This document shows, in pieces, positions 47,579 through 56,749 of a DNA stretch of 64,000 bases; the stretch's first letter is position 1; each line of letters begins with the position of its first letter. The position numbers were made by a program, and so were the translations under genes. Under the pieces are notes generated by a model that searched no databases, was not told where the DNA came from, and saw only the letters and a list, made by a program, of their open reading frames with translations. The DNA is from Biscogniauxia marginata (taxonomy: Eukaryota; Ascomycota; Sordariomycetes; Xylariales; Xylariaceae), in contig MU404105.1 of the NCBI GenBank assembly GCA_022695795.1, positions 62,001 through 126,000 on the forward strand, read 5' to 3'.

Positions 47579-49289
47579 ATGGTGGCCGACACGACGTACT
47601 ATGACGCCCTGGGTGTCAAGCCCGCCGCGACTGAGCTAGAGATCAAGAAGGCTTACCGCAAGCTTGCTATTGTTCACCATCCAGGTTTGCGCATCACTCC
47701 TCTCAAGCCTAGCCTGTCGCGACCTGATGCTAATGCCGCCCCCTAGACAAGAACCCCAATGATCCCACCGCCCACGAGAAATTCCAGGCCATCGGCGAGG
47801 CCTACCAGGTCTTATCGGATACCGAACTTCGAAAAGCCTACGACAAGTATGGCAAGGACAGTGCGAAGCCTGGCGATGGTTTCGTCGACCCGGCCGAGTT
47901 CTTCAGCAGCATCTTTGGCGGCGAGGCATTCGTCGACTGGATTGGTGAGATCAGTCTCATGAAGGATATAACCGCCACTATGGATATCACCATGACCGAG
48001 GAAGAAGGCGAGAATAATGCCGACGCCGAGTTCCCAGGCACTGAGGAGGCTATGCGCGAGAGCGCCAAAAACGCGGGCCCCTCGGGGACGCCCACAGTGG
48101 CGCCCACAGTGAAGGTGGAAGATGAAGCCGAGAAGCCTGCTGGCACGCCAGAGAAGAGTAGTACCGCGACAGCGTACCAAGATGCGCCGCCTCTGCCGCC
48201 CCGAGGCACTTCTCCTACCCCAGCTGCTTCCGGTGCCTCAACACCCTCGAGACATGCCATACCGATCAGGCCCGCCCTGATGGACCGACCGGCGGATGAG
48301 GCGCAACCAGCTGGGCAGACTGAGGAAGAGAAAGAGTTGCGCAGGAAAGAGAAGAAGAAGAGTGGTCTGACGAAGGAGCAGCGCGAGAAGCTCGCGGCCT
48401 TTGAGCAGGAGCGTGCCAAAGCCCGCCAGGAACGTGTCGACACCCTTGCCCGCAAGCTTATCGACCGTATATCGATATGGACCGAGACGGACAAGGGGCA
48501 GGACGTTACCAAATCCTTCCGGGAAAAGATGTTCCTCGAAGTCGAGAACCTAAAGATGGAGAGCTTCGGTCTAGACATCCTGCACGCTATTGGTGCTGTC
48601 TACATGTCCAAGGCGACCTCGCTCCTCAAGTCCCAAAAGTACCTCGGCGTAGGCGGGTGGCTCCATCGTATGAAGGATAAGGGAACCTTGATCAAGGATA
48701 CATGGAACACCATCTCGTCAGCCATCGACGCACAGCAGACCATGGAGGAAATGGCCCGCATGCAGGAGGCCGGTGGCGAGGACTGGACTGACGAGAGAAA
48801 GACGGAGTACGAGCGTCGGGTCACGGGCAAGATCCTCACGGCCGCATGGCGCGGTAGCAAGTTCGAGATCTCAAGTGTCCTACGCGATGTCTGCGACAGC
48901 GTGCTCACCGATAAGAAAGTGCCTCTAAACAAGCGCCTAGAGCGCGCTGAGGCACTCATAATCATCGCCGATATCTTCCAGAAGGTAAGTGCTCACGTTC
49001 ATTTCCCATCTACATCTTGTCTATCATATCATTGGATATAAAGTTACGAAAAACTTGATGAGAAAAAAAAAATTAGAAACTAACATGACCCTTTTCCATC
49101 TAGGCCCAGAGATCACCAGAGGAAGAAGGCGACTACATGGCCTTCGAGCAGCTAGTGGCCGAGGCGGCTATCAAGAAGGAGAAGGAGAAGGACTCGAAGA
49201 AGAAGGGGAAAGACAAGGATAAGGATAAGGACAAGGACAAGGACAAGGACAAGAGAGGCTCTTCTTCGTCCGTCAACACCACGTCGTAA
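47579..49289 (+). CDS. DnaJ (Hsp40) co-chaperone with DnaJ-X domain, 3 exons
   Basis: Class C J-protein of the Caj1/Djp1 type, expected to stimulate Hsp70 ATPase; yeast relatives act at the plasma membrane and in peroxisomal import. Exons 47579-47684, 47747-48984 and 49104-49289 give 509 residues. The J domain is at residues 6-71, with the HPD motif at 34-36; the Asp codon is split by intron 1. A Pro/Thr/acidic linker of about 130 residues follows, then a charged helix ([20 protein letters not shown]) and the DnaJ-X domain (around 285-450; [13 protein letters not shown] is characteristic). The C-terminus has a lysine/aspartate repeat (KDKDKDK) encoded by iterated AAGGAC hexamers at about 49212-49250. 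No zinc-finger domain is present, as expected for the class. Confidence 0.92.
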
Positions 49290-50383
49290 GGTGGCTGAAG
49301 AGAAGCAGCAAGAAGCAGTCTGAGGTCGGAACGATGATAGGCCTTCTTGTCGACTGGGAAACGGTGACGATGATACCCTCTCGTCACCGCCACCGATATC
49401 AAAGAACTGGGAATTAAAGAAGAAGGATAGATTCTGGGGGGGGGGAAATCTCGGATCTCCTGAATGGTGTTTACTGTCTAGTTATTCCCAAATACCTATC
49501 CCCTCCCCCCTCCCTCCCCATCTCCTCTTCCCTGTACAATTCGGTGTGGCATGGCATGGCATGGGCAACGTCTTTGTCCGGTTTTCGCTGGTCTATCTGT
49601 CAGTCAGTCAGGCAGGCAGGCAAGCATGTCAAGTTTTGTCTGTGTTAGGTAGGTACCTAAGGTTATTTTTATTCACCAACAAACAGCAAAGGAAGGTTAA
49701 TAGAAATTTGGAGGGGTGGGGGGGAAACAAGGAAAGGAAATAAAAAGGGTATTTTGTTGGATTAGAGAGACAGAGAGAGAGAGATTAGAAATGGGGGACC
49801 TCTCGTTAAATGTGTGTTTTTTTTTGTTTTTTTTTTTAAATATTATAATATTATAAAAAACCTTTATTGTTATTAGGTATTATTATTATTAGGTGTTGTT
49901 ATTATTGTTGTTATTGTTGTTGTCTAGGTTCTTTTTCAGTTCTGCTTCTTCTTGTTTTAATATTACCCCGGAGCTTATATATAAAAAGAAATAAGGTGGG
50001 AAAGGGGGAGGGTTGTGAGGGAGGGGAAATAGAGTTTTTTTGGTAAAGAAAATGGAGTGTGTAATAGATGTGGTTATTGTTTTTTTGTTCTTGTCTATGT
50101 TTTCGGGGGGGTTTTTTCCCCCTTTTTTTCCCTTCCCTCCTTAAGGCTCTAAACTACCTATGAATACTAGAGTCAAAGTGGAGGAAGGGAAGGGAAAAGG
50201 AATGATGTATTAACCTACCTAGGATACACACATATTATAATATAATCCCCCCTCCCTTTTATTAAAATGGGGGGTTTTTTTTTTTTTTTTTAAATACCTA
50301 AACAAATACGAAATTTGTTGGTTCTCGTTAGTTTCCCCCTTTTTTATTTACCTTCTCTAATTTCCTCTTATCTATTTTACATA

Positions 50384-50420
<37 letters not shown>

Positions 50421-51583
50421 GAGTCTATCCATCCGTCCGAGGTGAATACAAATCAGAGAGAGCCCTTGTGCTGATAGTTGATCCGTGGGTTCTACTTTTG
50501 AGCAACATAGTATCGTTAGATTACCCGAGCAAGGGGAGGAGGGAGGGGACAGAAGGGGCTACGTACCTATTTTTCCATCATCGAAGTTCTATTAATAGGA
50601 CCGGGGTTATAGAGGTGTATGTATATATATATATGTATATATGTATAGAAAACAGCACACGCGGAAGAGTAAGAAAAAGTTTTATAGGTTAGGTATTGAA
50701 TGGATCAATAGCTTTCATAGAACTATATATATCAATTGAAATTTCTGTCTGTTTTTTTGTTTCCCCCCCCCTCCCCCCTTCCCCATCCCTTTTTTTTAAT
50801 CTCCCTTCTCTCTCTCCTCCGTTAGGTTGTATATAAAAATCTTTCTTCAAACCTCATCCATCCATCCATCTAATCGGTCTTTGGCTTTTTTTTTTTTGTT
50901 TCTTCTTCCCTAATTGTAGGTAAAATCAGATATATAGAAGAGGGGATAAGATAGATGGATTTGATAACGCGCGATCCAGGGCCCTTCGTTTAATTTCAAG
51001 CTAGCTGTATGTACATCTTTTTATCATCAATCCTCGTTGGCATAGGGGGGAGTGGGCTGGATTCTTCGATTCAATCTAGACTTTCGTTCTTTTCTCTTTT
51101 TCTTTTCCTTTTCCCGAATTGTCTTGCGAACCCCCCTCTCGTCTATGTTATATGTATATATAAGCGGTTTTGTATGATATGCTGGCTCTTCGTTGCGTGG
51201 GAACTGAATCGGGGTATCATTCTGAAAGTCAAGTGGAAAAAAGCGAGAGAAAAAGAAAAAAGATCAACTGTTGAATGGCGTGGAGATAGGCCTTGCCGAC
51301 CTTGAATTCAGTCGTTTCTCTGGGTATCCGTTGCTGGTACAGCTGTGAAAAGAAGTGAAACAAAAATTCGAGTAAAATGAAGTATACCTGTCAGCCAGGT
51401 CCTATAGGCCCTTGTTATTCAATGTTGCCCACCCAATCTCAAAAAGTGAAAACGCCATTGCCGCTATCGCCGATGCCCTAGATGCTGGTCCGAATCGTAT
51501 CTAAACATAAGGAAATGTGCAGCAGTCCGAAAGGTAATTTGCTCCTTTTTCCTGGTTGGTTCCAATCCGCCTATCCCTCCTTT
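49290..51583. other. convergent intergenic region of extreme low complexity, 2.3 kb
   Basis: Lies between the stop codons of the DnaJ (+) and TinC-like (-) genes. It is full of T-runs, G/C-runs, TATTATTATT and TTGTTATT iterations (49860-49930), a TCTG microsatellite and TA tracts. No gene is supported. Confidence 0.65.
50384..50420. repeat. TCTG tetranucleotide microsatellite
   Basis: Nine uninterrupted TCTG units plus one base. Confidence 0.92.
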
Positions 51584-54142
51584 TCAGCCACCATCTACAC
51601 GAAGCTCTATCCCGCTATCCCTATCTTGGGATCCTATACCCCAGTTCGGGAGCGGCTCGCCATCTTCTATGGACTTGGTATCGAATGTAATCGTGTCGTC
51701 GGGGGTGTCCCCGAGAGCGTCGTCGAGAGTTTCGTCGAGGGAATCGTCGACACTGTATGCTCGTTCATCCTCATCGTCGTCCAGTGGATCCAACACCCTT
51801 CCACCTAGTACTACGTCACTAGCTTTGATACGGTATTCTAGGGCCTTCTGGCCATCCTTAATGAGCTCTTCGGTCCAGTTGAGACACCTCTTAATGCTCT
51901 GGTTGATTTTCTGGGAGTCGACAAGAAATTCCTGGTGCTTGGTAAGGTCACGCTGTAATCGATGCTCATCTCGTGGCCGATGTTTAGCGTCATTCTCGGC
52001 AATATCACTCGGGCTGAGAGACGAGGACGCCGAGTCCGACAAAGACTCCTCTTCCTCTTCTTCTTCAGGTTCTTTGTCCCCGTCCTCCTCCCCCTCACTA
52101 AGGTCTGATAGTTTCAACCCCACTGCATGGTGTGCCGTTTGCGAGTCCGATGGTTCGGGGATAGACACGGTGGTAGGAGCGGCCGTTAGCCGGCCAGATC
52201 GTGATAATCGTTTATATCTTCGTAACTCTGCTGTCTGCTTTCGAAGTTGACGCTCTAGCGTTCGGTTTATGGCTTCGAGCGAAGCGTTCGTGATCTGTAA
52301 GTCCTGGACCTTACGTTCCCGCCGGGCATTTGCGACTAGTTCGTTAATGGGCTCCGTCGACTGGGGCGACTTGGGGCTCTGCAGGCCAGAATTGACCTCG
52401 TCAGGCGACGGCGACGCAACTTCTTCTTTTTCTGTAAATTCTTCGGCTGCTTGGATGATTGAAGCTAGCGTCAGAGGCGCAGGTCTGGAAACGCCGGGTG
52501 TAAGGGGAAAGGCTTCAGATTTCGGGGATGCCAAGGGCGGCCTCGTGATCCCTAAGCCGGAATCTCCCTTTACCAAACTCCCGGAGCGGGAATGGCCAGT
52601 AGGTCGTGATGCACCGAGGCTCGTCCGTCGGAGACCAGGGGGGGATGGAGCCAATTGGGGAGATGCAACATGCGGGCGGCCTATAGCCCCCTGAGGAAGA
52701 TTGCCATTTTTGGGCGGAGCTTGTGGTTGCGAAGGGGCATTATTGGCCGGTGAGCTCGGTCTCTGCGCGCTAGAATTAGCACTGGAAGTATGGCTTATGC
52801 TCGGACGACTGGTATGTGCCTTGGAAGTCGTCGAGGAGGTCGAGCCCGACCGGCGAGATGCAAGAGGCGACGGCCTAGGCTGCGATTCGGGCGCGCCATT
52901 GGCGTACATGAACTTGCTGCCAGTCGGGTTGTCTTGTGCATGGCTAGGCGCAGGCGCGACAGGTGTGACTGGGCTGGCCGGCTTGTCCTCGATCGTGTTT
53001 CCGTTGGCATAGAAGAAAGTCGGGCCCTTCGGCTGCTGGGCCGGTTTCGAGGCGCTCACGGGGCGGATGCTTGGCGGGCGGGAGGTCTTCGCATCGTTGG
53101 CATGGAAGAACTTGGACTCGGGCGTGTCTTGGGCGTCCTGGCGGCCCTGCCCGTTCTTGTCGTGGTTGGCGAGGCTGAAAGTGACGATAGGTCTTCTGGC
53201 GGCATCGCCTTCGAATGGCGGGCTCGATAACCGAAAGCTGGACTTCGGATCCCACCCTTCCGAGTAGCGGTCGGGATTCGGGGTTCCATTGGGAGTGGTG
53301 TTGCCACTGTCAACACGATTCTGCCTCGAGCCAGAGCGAGGGGTGATGTTGTTGCTCAGGTGCGGAGCAAGAGCGGGCGAGGACTCCTCGTGGTAGGAGT
53401 CGCGATTGGAATTGGCGGTGGTTGGGCGCTGTGGGCGTCTGTTCATAGGCGTGGTGGTCGTCAGGCCGGGCGATTGGGGCCCCCTGGAGGCTATCTTGGG
53501 GGTCAACGGGACTCTGTTCATAGTCCTCGCGGCGGCGGCGCTGAGGGATGGCATTTGAGGCCGGCTGCTGTTTGTCTCGTACGACATGTTTTTGTCTCCT
53601 GTTGCTGTTGCTGGTCCTGTCGCTGTTGCTGTTCCTAGTCCGGGTCCGGTTCCTGATGGCTTCAGCAGTGCACTCGAACCGGAGCTGGCATTTTGGTCTC
53701 GCAGCTTAGGGGGTGGTCTCGTGGACGACGCGGAAGAGTCGGTTGTCACAGACGATGTCGTCTGTTTTCGGGCTGGCCTGGCGAACGACGGTGTCGTAGG
53801 GGTTGCTGTCCTCGTTGCGGTGGGCGCGGCGGTGGGTGCGGCGGTGGGTGCAGCGGTATATTGGTGTGCCTTGGCAACGGATTTAGTGATTATTGTTGTC
53901 GGTCTCGTCCTCGGTCCACCCGTGCTCCTATTCGTCGTGGCCTCGAACGAGGACAATCGTCTGGACAGTCGCGAGGCCGGCCGTGTATAGGGGTCTCCCC
54001 GTGTCTGCGTGGCTGGGCTGGCCTGTGTTGTTGTTGTTTGGGACTGCGTCTCCAGTTTCTTCGCCTTGTGCAGTTTGGGGTTTGTGGTGGAAGGTTGTGT
54101 TGCGGCGTTGCTCTTGCTGCTGCTCAGATTAACCGAGCCCAT
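51584..54142 (-). CDS. tinC: TinC-like NIMA-interacting coiled-coil protein, single exon
   Basis: 852 residues, intronless. The first 560 residues are disordered and rich in Ser, Thr, Pro and Asn. They include a TAAPTAAPTA-type repeat near residue 100 and three similar short segments of the form KFFHAN, TFFYANG and KFMYANG. The ordered part begins with a coiled coil near residues 610-650 (LEAINRTLERQLRKQTAEL). An acidic stretch and a second helix follow near 725-760 (DSQKINQSIKRCLNWTEEL), then LEYRIKASDVVLGGRVL. This C-terminal pattern matches the fungal TinC family as I remember it. TinC was described in Aspergillus nidulans as an interactor of the mitotic kinase NIMA; a mitotic role here is inferred. 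The name rests on recall and not on a search. Its 5' flank is shared with the cytochrome-b5 gene. Confidence 0.68.
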   Translation of the reverse strand: MGSVNLSSSKSNAATQPSTTNPKLHKAKKLETQSQTTTTQASPATQTRGDPYTRPASRLSRRLSSFEATTNRSTGGPRTRPTTIITKSVAKAHQYTAAPTAAPTAAPTATRTATPTTPSFARPARKQTTSSVTTDSSASSTRPPPKLRDQNASSGSSALLKPSGTGPGLGTATATGPATATGDKNMSYETNSSRPQMPSLSAAAARTMNRVPLTPKIASRGPQSPGLTTTTPMNRRPQRPTTANSNRDSYHEESSPALAPHLSNNITPRSGSRQNRVDSGNTTPNGTPNPDRYSEGWDPKSSFRLSSPPFEGDAARRPIVTFSLANHDKNGQGRQDAQDTPESKFFHANDAKTSRPPSIRPVSASKPAQQPKGPTFFYANGNTIEDKPASPVTPVAPAPSHAQDNPTGSKFMYANGAPESQPRPSPLASRRSGSTSSTTSKAHTSRPSISHTSSANSSAQRPSSPANNAPSQPQAPPKNGNLPQGAIGRPHVASPQLAPSPPGLRRTSLGASRPTGHSRSGSLVKGDSGLGITRPPLASPKSEAFPLTPGVSRPAPLTLASIIQAAEEFTEKEEVASPSPDEVNSGLQSPKSPQSTEPINELVANARRERKVQDLQITNASLEAINRTLERQLRKQTAELRRYKRLSRSGRLTAAPTTVSIPEPSDSQTAHHAVGLKLSDLSEGEEDGDKEPEEEEEEESLSDSASSSLSPSDIAENDAKHRPRDEHRLQRDLTKHQEFLVDSQKINQSIKRCLNWTEELIKDGQKALEYRIKASDVVLGGRVLDPLDDDEDERAYSVDDSLDETLDDALGDTPDDTITFDTKSIEDGEPLPNWGIGSQDRDSGIELRVDGG

Positions 54143-55135
54143 GCTGTGCGTGCATGAGTGCCCCTTCCCCCGAGAGCTGCAGCGAAAAAGATAGCGACCT
54201 AGCGTGGTGTGTTGCAGTGCTATCGGTAGTGGTTAAGAGGTTAGTTTAGGTAGTCTCAGGCAGGTATGTAGTACAGGACTTTTTGACTTTATGGGCTCGC
54301 AGCTGATTCGGAGGTACCTTATTCGAAGTAAAGTGCGTACCTACCTTTAGCTGAACCTTCCGCTCGGTTGCCGGGGCGGGTCGAGGTCCCTGTTGACAAT
54401 TCAATTAAGTCTCCTTTTTTTTCTTTGTTTTCCCTCCTCCACCGTTGTCACTGTAATAACAGATAATTATAGGAGTACCTCGTGTACCTGCACAGTCAGC
54501 AGGAATACGCTGGATAATAAATAATAAATAATTTCTTCTGCCCCCCCTTTTTTCGTCTCTCTATCATGCCATGTATGAGTAGGTATTTTGTGCTGGTGTT
54601 CCTTACATGTGCACTCCGTAGTCCCCCCTCCCCTCCTATCCGACTGACCATCGGCATCTCTCGTCCAGTGAGATATATTTGCTTGTGCATCTCATCCCAC
54701 TCGCATGCGGTGACAACGCACCGCTACTCGCAAACCGCTCTGTATTCCCCGCACTTGTATCACCATTGATCCTTGGTAAGGTGCAACTCCCCGCGTCATA
54801 TCTACTAGCGTTCGTGCCCGTCCAATTATAGGTTGCTACTGAGACTGACCTATGGGCTCGAAGACCCGACGGAGGCCTGAAGGTTTAGCCCGGCATAATT
54901 CCTTCCAGGGGCCGTGCTGGAAGCTTTCGACGCTAAAGATCACAGCATTCAAACCAACATCGTTCGTTTGTCATGGACCCCGTTTTTCTATTCGAAAGTG
55001 TTTACTATTTTCGGCTGGCTTTTTTTTTTTTCTTCCCCTTCTATCTCCAGCCTACCCTAGTGACTGAATAAATTATCAACCGAAAAGTCCCGATCGTATG
55101 ATATAACCCCCCCCGTTTCCCACGCGACGCGGACG
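54143..55135. promoter_or_regulatory. divergent promoter region TinC-like / cytochrome-b5 gene
   Basis: About 1 kb between two divergent starts. It contains pyrimidine-rich tracts (54410-54440, 55020-55045) and a C8 run close to the b5 start. No individual site is assignable. Confidence 0.5.
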
Positions 55136-56191
55136 ATGGCACTCATAGGCCTGTCGCTCGTTTTAGCGTCTGTCGTCTACATCGCGATACGAAGGCCACC
55201 GTTTCTCGAGACTCTGCTGGCGCTATGGCGCGGTCACCCTCGCGTCGAGCAGCCGCCCACCACACGATCTCCTCCCTCGTCGAGCACGAGAGCAAACCAA
55301 GACCAGTCGTATACGAACAATGCTGCTACTAGCCGGGATGGCGCAAACACATTGACAAAGAGCGCAGCTGAGACGGATCTTGCAGCTATCCCCCCTCCGC
55401 TGCCGCCGCCGATAATACAAAGGCCGAACGGGAGCGCAGCTCCAACCCCGACCCCAACCATAACCACAACCGCAACCGCAACCGAACCACCGACGATATC
55501 GACACCGTCACCACAAACCACACCCAAAGCCAGCGCGACCCAGCCCAGCGGGTCCATCCCCTCCTTCTCCCTCTCCGCCTCGCCTCCCGCCTCCGCCGCC
55601 GCCGTAGCGCGCGCCGCCCCGTCCCCCGCCGTGCCCTCCCTCTCCTCGCCAACGACATCCATGGCGCCCCCGCCCCGCCCCCCTCCACCAAACAACAGCA
55701 TCACCAGCTCTCTCCTCGCCGCGCGCCAGCCCCACGACCGCCAGCCGGGGACCTCCACGCTCGCGCCGCCGCCCACACACAATAGCAAGCCCTCCAAGCC
55801 CTCGCGCAAAGTGACGCTTCAGCCGGGGCACTCGCCGCTGGACTGGGCGCGCCTCGCGAACCATCCCGCGTCGGACCTGCGGGGCCTGGGCCCGGGGGCG
55901 CCGTACCTGCGTGTGACGCCGAGCATGCTGCGGCGGCAGACGGGGCGGCGGGGAAAAGGGGACGCCTGGACCGCGCTCGGCGGGCGCGTCTACAACCTGA
56001 CCCCCTACCTGCCCTTCCACCCCGGCGGCGAGCCCGAGCTCCTGCGCGCCGCCGGCCGCGACGGCACCCGCCTCTTCGGCGAGATCCACCCCTGGGTCAA
56101 CTACGAGACCATGCTCGCCGGCTGCCTCGTCGGCCTGCTCGTCGAGGAGGGCGAGGCCGAGAGCTCGGGCGAGATGGACGCTATGGATTAG
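55136..56191 (+). CDS. membrane-anchored cytochrome b5-domain protein (Irc21/Ncb5or-like), single exon
   Basis: 351 residues. An N-terminal anchor helix (residues 3-18, IGLSLVLASVVYIAI) is followed by a long Pro/Thr/Ser-rich linker (about 40-215). The C-terminal cytochrome b5-like heme-binding domain covers about 222-340. The axial heme ligands are His295 (YLPFHPGGE) and His318 (GEIHPWVN). The spacing and the WTALGGRVYNLTPYLPFHPG context fit the Ncb5or/Irc21 subgroup better than classical microsomal b5. No reductase domain is present, so it is an electron carrier needing a separate reductase; the partner is unknown. Yeast IRC21 mutants show raised recombination foci. The long linker is much larger than in the 201-residue yeast protein. 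The second half is very GC-rich. Confidence 0.85.
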   Translation: MALIGLSLVLASVVYIAIRRPPFLETLLALWRGHPRVEQPPTTRSPPSSSTRANQDQSYTNNAATSRDGANTLTKSAAETDLAAIPPPLPPPIIQRPNGSAAPTPTPTITTTATATEPPTISTPSPQTTPKASATQPSGSIPSFSLSASPPASAAAVARAAPSPAVPSLSSPTTSMAPPPRPPPPNNSITSSLLAARQPHDRQPGTSTLAPPPTHNSKPSKPSRKVTLQPGHSPLDWARLANHPASDLRGLGPGAPYLRVTPSMLRRQTGRRGKGDAWTALGGRVYNLTPYLPFHPGGEPELLRAAGRDGTRLFGEIHPWVNYETMLAGCLVGLLVEEGEAESSGEMDAMD

Positions 56192-56749
56192 ATGTTCTGG
56201 AGCTGGGAGACTTTCCATCTCTTTGCGTGTTATACTGACAATGGCCGTAGAAAGGCTGTCCTGGGAATGCGACGATGTAAGATTTACGTTTTTGAAGGTC
56301 ATACGGGTTGGTTGGGTTAGAAATGGGAATAGCACGGCATATTAGAGGGTTCGGTTTATTTACGTCGGTGACAGAGTTGGTTCCCCTCCTATTTGCCGGT
56401 TTTCTTCACAATCACCCGAGCAATCACCACTGGCCTTTTAATTTTCCCACCTCCGTTGTGGATGGTGAAACGAGAGGGAAAAAGCAAGGGCATAATAGAT
56501 AAGAGTCGGGTCACACGAGATAGACCAGCAAGCAGCTGGGGGATCAATTTTCATTATTTATGCTCAATTACCCGTGCGCCTACGCTGAGGGAGTTAGAAG
56601 AGCTAGCTCGGACGAGAGGAAACGATATAGAGATATACCCCGTCAAATAAATAGATAAATGAACATCTACTATACACTCTTACAAGGTGTGCCCGTTTCA
56701 AGTGAGCCAGCCCATAAGACAGAAAAGCTATGGAGATAAACGAAGGGTT
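56192..56749. other. convergent intergenic region, b5 gene / NBS1
   Basis: 558 bases between two converging stop codons. No gene or structured element is seen. Confidence 0.6.

Noticed and set aside
55234..56335. Long antisense frames across the cytochrome-b5 gene
   Set aside because: Gly/Ala/Arg-rich shadows of the Pro/Thr-rich linker and the GC-rich b5 domain.
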